DNA of 6,569 nt from an uncultured Clostridia bacterium (GCA_938023775.1 CALJDB010000173.1:1-6569), one strand, 5' to 3'; numbered from the stretch's first letter, positions 1 to 6,513 are shown. Translations and numbers: made by a program. The notes: generated by a model from the letters alone, not told the origin.

Positions 1-130
1 CCGAGGGCGAGCGGAAAGGAAGCTTTAGGAAAAAGCCTCCGAGTATGTGAGACGGAGAAGGCGCTCCGTGAGCAAACGCCGGCATATCAAACGGGTATGC
101 GCAAAGAGGGTGCGGGAAACGCGCCAAGCC

Positions 131-172
131 GGGTGGCACCGCAGGATAATTTGTTTACCAAGATCCTGTCCC
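131..172 (+). promoter_or_regulatory. T-box antiterminator with tRNA-binding bulge
   Basis: GGG at 131-133 can pair with CCC at 170-172, and GCAGG at 141-145 with CCTGT at 165-169 (one G-U pair). This leaves the seven-base bulge TGGCACC at 134-140, the canonical T-box antiterminator fold. Bases 134-137 (TGGC) would pair with the tRNA 3' end NCCA, so C137 reads the discriminator base and predicts G73. The 3' arm (165-172) is also part of the 5' arm of the terminator hairpin, so the two folds exclude each other. The base pairing is seen directly; the regulatory reading comes from the family. Confidence 0.88.
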
Positions 173-220
173 AGCGAAAAGACGAGCATCTTTTCGCTGC
201 GGACGGGATCTTTTGTTTTT
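160..220 (+). terminator. T-box intrinsic (leader) terminator
   Basis: A long hairpin followed by TTTTGTTTTT. The lower stem pairs 160-171 with 201-212 (one G-U pair). C172 pairs with G199 around a bulged C200. The upper stem pairs AGCGAAAAGA (173-182) with TCTTTTCGCT (189-198) perfectly, and the loop is CGAGCA. Its 5' arm contains the bases needed by the antiterminator, so it should form when the cognate tRNA is charged and stop transcription before the ABC operon. Confidence 0.94.
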
Positions 221-244
221 CCCGAAAGAAAGGACCTGATACTT

Positions 245-331
245 ATGAAGCTTTACACCAAGCGATGGCGGCGATGGCGCACCTGCTCCGACCGTCACGC
301 ACAAAATCCAAACAACAACTCACCGACATAA
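245..331 (+). CDS. Possible upstream ORF / leader peptide with two Trp codons
   Basis: A 28-codon ORF in the 130-nt stretch between the T-box terminator and the substrate-binding protein gene. It begins MKLYTKRWRRWRTC and ends TAA at 329-331. AAAGGA at 229-234 lies 10 nt upstream of the ATG, an acceptable ribosome binding site. It has two TGG codons (266-268 and 275-277), both within an exact 9-bp tandem repeat, GCGATGGCG at 262-270 and 271-279. No second terminator hairpin was found after it, so it is not an obvious classical attenuator, and it ends 20 nt before the next start. It may be a real translated leader, a decoy that modulates translation of the next gene, or chance. It does not resemble a known protein family. 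Confidence 0.3.
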   Translation: MKLYTKRWRRWRTCSDRHAQNPNNNSPT

Positions 332-351
332 AAAGAAAGGAAATTGTCATC

Positions 352-1416
352 ATGAAAAAGTCTCTGAAAAAGCTCTTCGCCGGCGCGCTTGCCGCCGTTT
401 CCCTCCTCGCCCTCGCCGCCTGCGGCGGCTCCGACTCCCCCAAGGTGACAGACACGCCGGACGCTGTGGACGACATCGAGACCTACAAGATCGGGCTCTG
501 CAACTATGTGGACGATGCCTCGCTCAATCAGATCGTGGACAACATCCGCACCCGCCTCGACGAGATCGGCGAGGACAAGGGCGTCAGCTTCGAGATCCTC
601 TACGATAACTGCAACGCGGACGCGAATGTCCTGAGCCAGATCGTCGCGAACTTCCAGGCGGACAGCGTTGACCTGATGATCGGCGTCGCGACCCCGGTCG
701 CCATCGCGATGCAGACCGCGACCGAGGGCACGGAGACCCCCGTCGTGTTCTCCGCCGTCTCCGATCCCCTCTCCGCCGGGCTCGTCGAGAGCCTCGAAGC
801 CCCCGGCGCGAACATCACCGGCACCTCCGACTATCTGGACACTGCGAGCATTATGAACCTCATCTTTGCGCAGGACCCGGACGCCGACATGATCGGTCTG
901 CTCTATAACGTCGGTCAGGACTCCTCCACCACCCCGATCGCGGCGGCGAAGGCGTATTTGGAAGATAAGGGCGTCGCCTACAAGGAATACACCGGCACGA
1001 CCGTGGATGAAATCATCCTCGCGGCGCAGGCTGCCGCCGCCGACGGCGTGGACGCCGTCTTCACCCCGACGGACAACACCGTCATGACCGCGGAGCTCTC
1101 CATCTATGAGCTGCTCGCCGAGGCGGGCGTTCCGCACTACACCGGCGCGGACTCCTTCGCGCTCAACGGCGCGTTCCTTGGCTACGGCGTCGATTACGCG
1201 AACCTCGGCGTGGAGACCGCGGACATGGTCGCCGAGATCCTGCTCGAGGGCAAAGCCCCCGCTTCCCTCGCCGTCAAGACCTTCGATAACGGCACCGCCA
1301 CCGTCAACACCGAGACCTGCACCGCCCTCGGTCTCGACTACGACACCGTTGCCGCGACCTTCGCCCCCTACTGCACCAAGGTGCAGCCGATCACCACGGC
1401 AGAGAGCTTCGAATGA
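352..1416 (+). CDS. ABC transporter substrate-binding lipoprotein (TrpX-like, ABC_sub_bind family)
   Basis: The extracellular solute receptor of the importer encoded with the next two genes; 354 aa. The N-terminus MKKSLKKLFAGALAAVSLLA leads into a lipobox LAAC, predicting lipid attachment at Cys24. The mature protein has the periplasmic-binding fold typical of ABC_sub_bind (PF04392): YKIGLCNYVDDASL near residue 45, a PVVFSAVSDPLSAGLV block at about 130-145, and PGANITGTSD at 151-160. The start at 352 is chosen because AGAAAGGA lies upstream and the signal peptide begins there; an in-frame ATG at 97 would place the T-box inside the gene. Members of this family in T-box-controlled operons are predicted tryptophan receptors, but others bind different amino acids or unknown ligands. 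Family is near certain; tryptophan as substrate is inference. Confidence 0.93.
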   Translation: MKKSLKKLFAGALAAVSLLALAACGGSDSPKVTDTPDAVDDIETYKIGLCNYVDDASLNQIVDNIRTRLDEIGEDKGVSFEILYDNCNADANVLSQIVANFQADSVDLMIGVATPVAIAMQTATEGTETPVVFSAVSDPLSAGLVESLEAPGANITGTSDYLDTASIMNLIFAQDPDADMIGLLYNVGQDSSTTPIAAAKAYLEDKGVAYKEYTGTTVDEIILAAQAAAADGVDAVFTPTDNTVMTAELSIYELLAEAGVPHYTGADSFALNGAFLGYGVDYANLGVETADMVAEILLEGKAPASLAVKTFDNGTATVNTETCTALGLDYDTVAATFAPYCTKVQPITTAESFE

Positions 1417-1464
1417 GACCCGCTGCGCGACACCTATTATAATTAAGACAGGAGGACATCCCCT

Positions 1465-2406
1465 ATGTCCGCTTCCGCGATACTCGGCCTTGTTCAGACG
1501 GCGCTGGAGCTCGGGCTCATCAGTGCGCTGACGGTGCTGGCGCTTTATCTCAGCTATTCCATGCTCAACGTCTGCGACCTCTCCACGGACGGCTGCTTCA
1601 CGCTCGGCGCGGCGGTCGGTGCGGTGGTGGCGATCTCCGGCCACCCTTACCTCGCCATCCCCGCCGCGATGGGCGCGGGCATCGTCTCCGGCTTCGTCGT
1701 CTCGTTTTTGCAGACGCGCATGGGCATCAACAGCCTGCTCGCCGGCATCATCGTCAACACCGGGCTTTACTCCATCAACATCGCCGTCATGGGCGGCTCC
1801 TCCCTGCTCAACATGAATAAGACCGAGACCGTGTTCACCAAGGTGCAGGCGCTGCTGAAGGGCAGCGCCCTCGCCGGGCAGTATAAGCTGCTCGTCGCGC
1901 TCGCGGCGGTGGTGCTCGTTGTGCTGTTTCTCTCGTTTTTCCTGCGGACGCGGCTCGGTCTCGCCATCCGCGCCACGGGCAACAACCCGGACATGGTACG
2001 CTCGTCCTCCATCAACCCCGTGTTCACGACGACGGTCGGGCTCTGCATCGCGAACGCCTTCACGGCGCTCTCCGGCTGCCTGCTCGCCCAGAGCCAGAAG
2101 TCCGTCAACATCGACATCGGCACCGGCATGGTCACGATCGCGCTCGCCTCGCTGCTCATCGGCGCGATTTTCCCCGGCAAGCGCAGCGTGACGCTGCGCG
2201 CCGTCGGCGCGGTGCTCGGCGCAATCATCTTCCGCCTTGTTTATACCGTGGCGCTGCGCTTCGATATGCCCGCGAGCATGCTGAAGCTCGTGAGCTCCGT
2301 CATCGTGATTATCGCGATCTCCGGACCCTATCTGAAGGGACAACTCCCGCTGCTGCGCCGCCGGATGGATGCCCGGCGCGGAAAGGAGGGCGGGGAAAAT
2401 GCTTGA
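1465..2406 (+). CDS. ABC transporter permease (TrpY-like, LivH/BPD_transp_2 family)
   Basis: The membrane channel subunit of the importer; 313 aa, strongly hydrophobic with roughly eight to nine membrane segments, the first at about residues 10-34 and the last at about 270-288. The segment LSYSMLNVCDLSTDGCFTLG (29-48) corresponds to the conserved start of LivH-type permeases. The cytoplasmic loop FLRTRLGLAIRATGNNP (159-175) is the region that contacts the ATPase. A basic tail (LLRRRMDARR) follows the last helix. A strong AGGAGG at 1450-1455 sits 9 nt before the ATG. The 48-nt gap after the receptor gene holds no terminator. The 3' end overlaps the ATPase gene by 8 nt, suggesting translational coupling. 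Only one permease gene is present, so the transporter probably uses a homodimer, as is usual for this family. Confidence 0.93.
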   Translation: MSASAILGLVQTALELGLISALTVLALYLSYSMLNVCDLSTDGCFTLGAAVGAVVAISGHPYLAIPAAMGAGIVSGFVVSFLQTRMGINSLLAGIIVNTGLYSINIAVMGGSSLLNMNKTETVFTKVQALLKGSALAGQYKLLVALAAVVLVVLFLSFFLRTRLGLAIRATGNNPDMVRSSSINPVFTTTVGLCIANAFTALSGCLLAQSQKSVNIDIGTGMVTIALASLLIGAIFPGKRSVTLRAVGAVLGAIIFRLVYTVALRFDMPASMLKLVSSVIVIIAISGPYLKGQLPLLRRRMDARRGKEGGENA

Positions 2407-3184
2407 GCTGCGTCATGTTTCCAAGACCTTTTATTCCGGCACCGGCGACGCAAGGCGGGCGCTGAACGACCTCAGCCTCTCCGTTCCGGACGGCGACTTC
2501 ATCGCCATCATCGGCGCAAACGGCGCGGGCAAGAGCACGCTCTTCAACGCCGTCTGCGGCGACTTCCTGACCGACTCCGGCACGATCGAGCTGGACGGGC
2601 GGGACATTACGCTCCTCCCCTCCCACCGCCGCGCCAAGATGATCGGGCGGCTTTTCCAGGACCCGATGCGCGGCAGCGCGCCGGGGATGAGCATCGAGGA
2701 AAACCTCGCCCTTGCCGCAGGGCATGGCGGCTGGCTCAGCCGCGTTTCCGCCGCGGACCGCGCCGCCTTCCGCGACCGGCTCGCGCTGCTCGACATGGGT
2801 CTGGAGGACCGGATGAAGCAGCCCGTCGGTCTGCTCTCCGGCGGTCAGCGGCAGGCGCTGACGCTGATGATGGCGACCTTCCACCCGCCGAAGCTGCTGC
2901 TGCTCGACGAGCACACCGCGGCGCTGGACCCCGGCACGGCGGAAAAGGTGCTCTCGCTCACGAAGCAGATCGTCGCGGAAAACCGCCTCACCTGCCTGAT
3001 GATCACCCACAACATGCAGTCCGCGCTGGAGCTCGGCACCCGCACCATCATGATGGACGCCGGCACGATCATCTTCGACGTTGCCGGAGAAAAGCGCCGC
3101 GGTCTCACCGTCGCCGATCTCCTCGCCCAGTTCAAAAAGAACTCCGGCAAGAATCTCGATAACGACCGCATGCTGCTGACTTGA
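2399..3184 (+). CDS. ABC transporter ATP-binding protein (TrpZ-like)
   Basis: The cytoplasmic ATPase that powers the importer; 261 aa from ATG at 2399. All nucleotide-binding motifs are intact: Walker A GANGAGKST (39-47), Q-loop glutamine 87 (RLFQDP), signature LSGGQ (146-150), Walker B LLLLDE (166-171), D-loop ALDP (175-178) and switch histidine 204 (ITHN). The start is favoured over the in-frame upstream ATG at 2369 because AAAGGAGG at 2382-2389 lies 9 nt before 2399 and MLELRHVSKTF is the standard N-terminus. It overlaps the permease stop by 8 nt and is followed at once by an intrinsic terminator, so it is the last gene of the operon. The family assignment is secure; the transported substrate comes only from context. 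Confidence 0.95.
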   Translation: MLELRHVSKTFYSGTGDARRALNDLSLSVPDGDFIAIIGANGAGKSTLFNAVCGDFLTDSGTIELDGRDITLLPSHRRAKMIGRLFQDPMRGSAPGMSIEENLALAAGHGGWLSRVSAADRAAFRDRLALLDMGLEDRMKQPVGLLSGGQRQALTLMMATFHPPKLLLLDEHTAALDPGTAEKVLSLTKQIVAENRLTCLMITHNMQSALELGTRTIMMDAGTIIFDVAGEKRRGLTVADLLAQFKKNSGKNLDNDRMLLT

Positions 3185-3191
3185 AAAGAAC

Positions 3192-3234
3192 AAGAAACCG
3201 GGCAGAGCCTTTCGGCTCTGCCCGGTTTCTTTTT
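3192..3234. terminator. Intrinsic terminator, probably bidirectional between convergent operons
   Basis: A perfect 18-bp stem (3192-3209 with 3214-3231) around a four-base loop. On the plus strand it is followed by a T-rich run (the stem ends in TTTCTT and continues TTT) and lies 8 nt past the ATPase stop, ending the ABC operon. On the minus strand the loop reads GAAA and the hairpin is followed by TTGTTCTTTT, so it can also end the iron-sulfur operon whose stop codon is at 3280-3282. Nothing else is seen in the spacer 3235-3279. Confidence 0.92.
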
Positions 3235-3279
3235 GGGGGATTTCGCTTAGAAGAGAGGGAGAAAAATGAGACTATCGAG

Positions 3280-3618
3280 TTATTTCCCGGCGTAAAGGAT
3301 CGCGCGGGGCATTGCCTCCATATCCTTGACGAGCTCGCTGATCTCGCCGAAGCGGATGCAGTTCGTCATGCAGTGGTGGACGCAGCTCGGCACGGTGTCC
3401 TCGCCGGAGGCGATGCGCCCGGCGCAGAGGGTGCAGAGATCGGTGGGATAAGGCGCAAACTCGACCATCACCTTGCCGTTCGGCTCGGTGTAAATCATCT
3501 CGTTGACCTTAATGCCCCAAGTATCCGCGTCAAAATGGTTCTCCTGCTTGCACGCGACGGTGCAGGCGAAGCAGCCCACGCAGTACTGGGCGTCAAAAAG
3601 CAGTCCGTATTTGCTCAT
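3280..3618 (-). CDS. Small 4Fe-4S ferredoxin-like electron-transfer subunit
   Basis: The likely electron-transfer partner of the molybdopterin enzyme encoded just upstream; 112 aa. It has nine cysteines in two groups: CVGCFACTVAC (Cys13, 16, 19, 23) and CTLC (62, 65) followed by Cys79, 83 and 87. Enough ligands are present for two [4Fe-4S] clusters. The second group has the long spacing seen in the third cysteine group of DmsB-type subunits, followed by FGE. DmsB, NrfC and PhsB-like subunits are normally about 180-220 aa with four clusters, so this is a shortened form. No signal peptide or membrane segment is visible, which predicts a cytoplasmic location. CAGGAGGGC at about 3627-3635 lies inside the end of the preceding gene. 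The start overlaps that gene's stop as TAATG, pointing to translational coupling and balanced expression. The plus-strand ORF over this region is a shadow. Confidence 0.9.
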   Translation of the reverse strand: MSKYGLLFDAQYCVGCFACTVACKQENHFDADTWGIKVNEMIYTEPNGKVMVEFAPYPTDLCTLCAGRIASGEDTVPSCVHHCMTNCIRFGEISELVKDMEAMPRAILYAGK

Positions 3619-5939
3619 TATTTATAGCCCTCCTGAAAATCGGCGTTGTCCGCGTAGGCAGGCGGCGTCATCGGTCCCTCGCCGGGCTCGATCTTGCGCA
3701 GACGGCAGAGCGTGGTCTTATATGCACCGCCGCCGTAGCCGCTGGATGCCTGCGTGTCGTTCGGGATGATGAGGTTGATTTGGTTTTCCCAAGCCTTGAA
3801 GTAGCTCGGTCCCTTGCCCTCCGCCTCCGGGATCCACCAGCCGTGGGGCACGCTGACCGTCTTGGGATGCATGGACGGGTTGGACTTGACCTTGCGGCGG
3901 ATGCGTCCGCGGTCGTTTTCCACCCAGATCCACTCGCCGTCGTCAATGCCGAGCTTTTTCAGCACGGAGGGATGGACCTCCACGACGGGGAACGGGTCGC
4001 AGGCGCGCAGCCACGGGATATTGCGGTGCTCGGAGTGGAAATACACCGGGCTGCGCCGTCCGGAGACGAGCACGAGCGGGTATTTCTGGTTGAGCTCCGG
4101 CGTGCGGACCTCGCTCTCGGGCGGCTCGACATAGAACGGCAGCGGGTCGAGCCCGAATTTTTCGTGCTGGGTGGCATAGAGCTCCACTTTGCCGGTCGGG
4201 GTGCGGAAGCCGGGCTTGCCGTCCGGGCGCAGCACGCCGCGCTCATAGCGGCGATAGGGCACGGAGCAGTCGGACTGGTCCTCCGGGTCCGGATAGACCC
4301 AGCCGCCATGCTCCTTCGAGAGCTTTTCGTATGTCATCCCGCAGGGCTTCATGCGCTCATTGGCGTAGGCCTGGAAGTTCGGATACTTCTTCGCGAGCTC
4401 CGGGTTGAAGCGCCCGGCGAGCTCCAGATTGATCTCCCAGTCGGAGCGGCACTCGCCGATGCGGACGGCGGGCTGGATGATCTGGAGCGGCACATACCAC
4501 GCGCGCCAGCTCTCCTTCTCCGCGAAGGTGGCGACGGGCAGGATGATGTCCGCGACCGCCATGGTCGTCGGGTTCGGCAGGGAGTCGACGACAATGTTGA
4601 ACTCCATGTTCATCAGCGCCTTATAATGCTTGTTCATGTTCGCGCTCTGACCGCCGATGAGGTTCGCGGTCTGGATCCACGCCGCCTTGATGGGGTAGGG
4701 CTCGCCGGAGATCATCTGCTCAACGGCGACGTCCGGCTGCGCCCAGCCGCGGAAGTTCGCGAGGTAGGGGTAGCGGTCCGCTCCGCAGCGCTTTTTGTTG
4801 ATCATCTCCATGATCCCCTCGCCGTACATATCCTTCATCTGATGCGTGTCGTAGGGATACTGCGTCAGGCCGAAGGCGGGGCGGGCGATGACGTTGCCGC
4901 CGGGAACGTCGAGGTTGCCGGTGATGCACCAGAGGTCGGCGATCGCCTGCGCGACCGTGGTGCCCTCCGGGCACATGTCGATGGGCAGACCCCACTGGAT
5001 GGCGGAGGGGCTGTTCGTGGCGTAAGCCTTCGTCGCCTCGTAGATGACGTCCTCCGGGATCCATGTGATCTTGCTGACCTTGTCGAGCGGATACTCCTTC
5101 GCGCGCTCGGCGAGCTTGTCGAAGCCGTAGCACCACTTTTCCACGAACTCGTGGTCATACCAGTCGTTTTCGATGATGAGGTTGATCATGCCGAGCGCCA
5201 GCGCCGCGTCCGTGCCGGGGCGGATCTGGAGAAAATGCTCGGCGTGGGAGGCGAAGTAGGTCCAGCGCGGGTCGATGCAGATGATTTTACTGCCGCGCTT
5301 CATGCAGTCGACGACCCATGTGCCCATAAAGCCGTCCGGGCAGCCGACGCCGGGGTTCTGACCCCAGACGACGATATACTTCGGCACCTCCCAGCGCGGA
5401 TCGTCATAGCGCTTTTCAAACATCTGGGAGCAGTCGGCGACGCAGGGGTCGCCGTGGACCATGCTCATAGCTCCGAGGCGCGGGGTGTAGCAGGACTGGC
5501 CCGCGAGGCCGAGCTGGCACCAGTTCGGGCTGCCGTAAGCATAGCAGAGGTAAGAGATCGGACCGCCGATATCGCGCCCGGTGCCCTGCACGAAGATGAC
5601 GGACTCCGGTCCGAAATCGCGCTTGAGCTGCTTGAACTTTTTCTCGATGATGTCGAACGCCTCGTCCCATGTGATGCGCTCGAATTCGCCGCTGCCGCGC
5701 TCGCCGACGCGCTTCATCGGGTAAAGGAAGCGGTCCTTGTGGTAAAGATACTGCGTCATTGCGAGCAGACGCGAGCAGCTGCGCCCCTGGTTCCACGGAT
5801 GGCAGGTATCGCCCTCGACCTTGACGACCTTGCCGTCCTTGACGTAGATTTTTGCGCCGCAGCCGCCGTGGCAGCCGGGACCGGGCGACCATACTGTGGT
5901 ATTTACGATCTCGTCGTATTTTTCATTCAGATCAGACAT
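3618..5939 (-). CDS. Molybdopterin (Mo/W) oxidoreductase, acetylene hydratase-like branch of the DMSO reductase family
   Basis: A 773-aa catalytic subunit, full length for the family, expected to carry bis-MGD and one [4Fe-4S] cluster. Visible in order: an N-terminal Fe-S region GPGCHGGCG (Cys23, 27) and GRSC (Cys55); HKDRFLYPMKRVG (67-79); RITWDEAFDII (88-98); YGSPNW (135-140) followed by GQSCYTPR, where Cys150 is the best candidate metal ligand; the cofactor-binding stretches WGQNP (192-196), CIDPR (221-225) and PGTDAALALG (241-250); TPTGKVELY (580-588); and a C-terminal pterin-binding domain from about 617 with VPHGWW. Several segments, such as KEYPLDKVSKIT and DGEWIWVE, recall acetylene hydratase. 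The N-terminus has no Tat or Sec signal, so it should act in the cytoplasm. AGGAGG sits 5 nt before the ATG at 5939; the longer in-frame extension would overlap dctQ. Catechol dehydroxylases and pyrogallol transhydroxylase are related possibilities. Substrate and metal are unknown. Confidence 0.93.
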   Translation of the reverse strand: MSDLNEKYDEIVNTTVWSPGPGCHGGCGAKIYVKDGKVVKVEGDTCHPWNQGRSCSRLLAMTQYLYHKDRFLYPMKRVGERGSGEFERITWDEAFDIIEKKFKQLKRDFGPESVIFVQGTGRDIGGPISYLCYAYGSPNWCQLGLAGQSCYTPRLGAMSMVHGDPCVADCSQMFEKRYDDPRWEVPKYIVVWGQNPGVGCPDGFMGTWVVDCMKRGSKIICIDPRWTYFASHAEHFLQIRPGTDAALALGMINLIIENDWYDHEFVEKWCYGFDKLAERAKEYPLDKVSKITWIPEDVIYEATKAYATNSPSAIQWGLPIDMCPEGTTVAQAIADLWCITGNLDVPGGNVIARPAFGLTQYPYDTHQMKDMYGEGIMEMINKKRCGADRYPYLANFRGWAQPDVAVEQMISGEPYPIKAAWIQTANLIGGQSANMNKHYKALMNMEFNIVVDSLPNPTTMAVADIILPVATFAEKESWRAWYVPLQIIQPAVRIGECRSDWEINLELAGRFNPELAKKYPNFQAYANERMKPCGMTYEKLSKEHGGWVYPDPEDQSDCSVPYRRYERGVLRPDGKPGFRTPTGKVELYATQHEKFGLDPLPFYVEPPESEVRTPELNQKYPLVLVSGRRSPVYFHSEHRNIPWLRACDPFPVVEVHPSVLKKLGIDDGEWIWVENDRGRIRRKVKSNPSMHPKTVSVPHGWWIPEAEGKGPSYFKAWENQINLIIPNDTQASSGYGGGAYKTTLCRLRKIEPGEGPMTPPAYADNADFQEGYK

Positions 5940-5973
5940 TGGTTCCTCCTCAGTTTTGTTCCTTCTTGCTTTC

Positions 5974-6495
5974 TCAGGTCCAGTCGGCCTGAATTTCTTC
6001 CGCGAGCTTTTTGTTGAACATCGCCATAAAGTAGCGAATGGTATCGAACACGAGCGTTGCGCCGAAGACAAACATGGCGAGGCACTCGTAGGCATAGAAG
6101 AAGTACATCGGCACATGCAGCGTGTTCGTCTGCATATTCTGCACGAGCGCCGCATTGCTCTGGCGGATCGCCGCGAAGGAGATGGCGAACATGACCGCCG
6201 TGGTGACGAGGCTCATCAGCGCGTAGCTCAGAAAGCGCAGCTTCTGGGGGAAATACTGGATGAGCAGCGTAACGTGGACGTGGGCGTGCTTGGTCTGGGC
6301 GTAAGAGAAGGCGCTGAACGCGCTGATCGCCATCGCGATTTCGACGAGCTCATAGGAGCCGGGAATGCCGCCGGAGAAGAACCAGCGCTTGAACACGTCC
6401 GCGGAGATGAAGAACATCATAAAGACGATGCACGCCACGCTGATGATTGCGAAAATAAGCGTCAGCTTTTCAAAAAACTTTGCCGCTTTAGCCAT
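5974..6495 (-). CDS. dctQ: TRAP transporter small permease (DctQ family)
   Basis: The small membrane subunit of a tripartite ATP-independent periplasmic transporter, which uses an ion gradient to import a solute (commonly a carboxylate) delivered by an extracytoplasmic receptor; 173 aa. Four hydrophobic segments are evident, at roughly residues 12-31, 50-65, 88-110 and 130-152. After the first comes ADVFKRWFFSGGIPGSYELV (32-51), the conserved DctQ region, and then KHAHVHVTLL (69-78), matching the family's HxxV motif. GGGAGG at 6505-6510 is 9 nt before the ATG. It lies 18 nt downstream of the dctM stop and 34 nt upstream of the molybdopterin gene, so it should share their transcript. No receptor (DctP) gene is in view; it may lie to the right. 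Confidence 0.9.
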   Translation of the reverse strand: MAKAAKFFEKLTLIFAIISVACIVFMMFFISADVFKRWFFSGGIPGSYELVEIAMAISAFSAFSYAQTKHAHVHVTLLIQYFPQKLRFLSYALMSLVTTAVMFAISFAAIRQSNAALVQNMQTNTLHVPMYFFYAYECLAMFVFGATLVFDTIRYFMAMFNKKLAEEIQADWT

Positions 6496-6513
6496 TTTGT
6501 CGTTCCTCCCTTC

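Larger units (their letters stand above)
1..220 (+). promoter_or_regulatory. T-box riboswitch (3' part; 5' end cut by window edge)
   Basis: A tRNA-sensing transcription attenuator for the ABC transporter operon downstream. The diagnostic sequence is GGGTGGCACCGC at 131-142, the near-invariant T-box motif whose bulge pairs with the free acceptor end of uncharged tRNA. Upstream, several helices fit the usual order. A hairpin at 38-56 (CTCCG/CGGAG) carries AGTA at its start, like the stem II region. A compact element at 60-80 (GGCG/CGCC enclosing GCTC/GAGC, with CCGTGAGC resembling the F-box) fits the stem IIA/B pseudoknot. A hairpin at 82-100 (GCATA/TATGC) fits stem III. A further hairpin at 109-125 precedes the T-box sequence. 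Stem I and the specifier codon lie at or beyond the left edge, so amino-acid specificity cannot be read directly. The T-box assignment is firm; the individual stem names are inference. Confidence 0.93.

Noticed and set aside
1..40. Reading a specifier codon from the hairpin at 18-40 (GGAAGCTTT with AAAGCCTCC)
   Set aside because: Stem I is incomplete, the hairpin competes with the one at 38-56, and no frame of reference fixes which triplet would be the specifier.
97..351. N-terminal extension of the substrate-binding protein to the ATG at 97
   Set aside because: It would translate through the T-box antiterminator and terminator; the signal peptide and a ribosome binding site place the start at 352.
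1438..1443. TATAAT in the gap between receptor and permease genes, a possible internal promoter
   Set aside because: No acceptable -35 hexamer lies 16-18 nt upstream, and the match sits in a short AT-rich stretch before the ribosome binding site.
295..2343. Long minus-strand open frame (682 codons) opposite the receptor and permease genes
   Set aside because: Its translation is almost entirely Arg, Gly, Glu, Asp, His and Val with no domain, as expected for the antisense of GC-rich coding sequence; the plus strand carries clear ABC genes with ribosome binding sites.
3618..5939. Calling the enzyme acetylene hydratase itself
   Set aside because: Several blocks resemble that enzyme, but the position of its catalytic Asp (after the second cluster Cys) is His24 here, and the cluster ligands and spacing near the metal ligand differ. 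The TRAP importer also makes no sense for a gas substrate.
3780..6017. Long plus-strand open frame (745 codons) opposite the molybdoenzyme
   Set aside because: Low-complexity Arg/Asp/Ala/Val-rich translation without motifs; the minus strand encodes a full-length molybdopterin oxidoreductase.
5940..6155. 72-residue N-terminal extension of the molybdoenzyme
   Set aside because: It overlaps dctQ in another frame, shows no family similarity, and AGGAGG lies just before the ATG at 5939.
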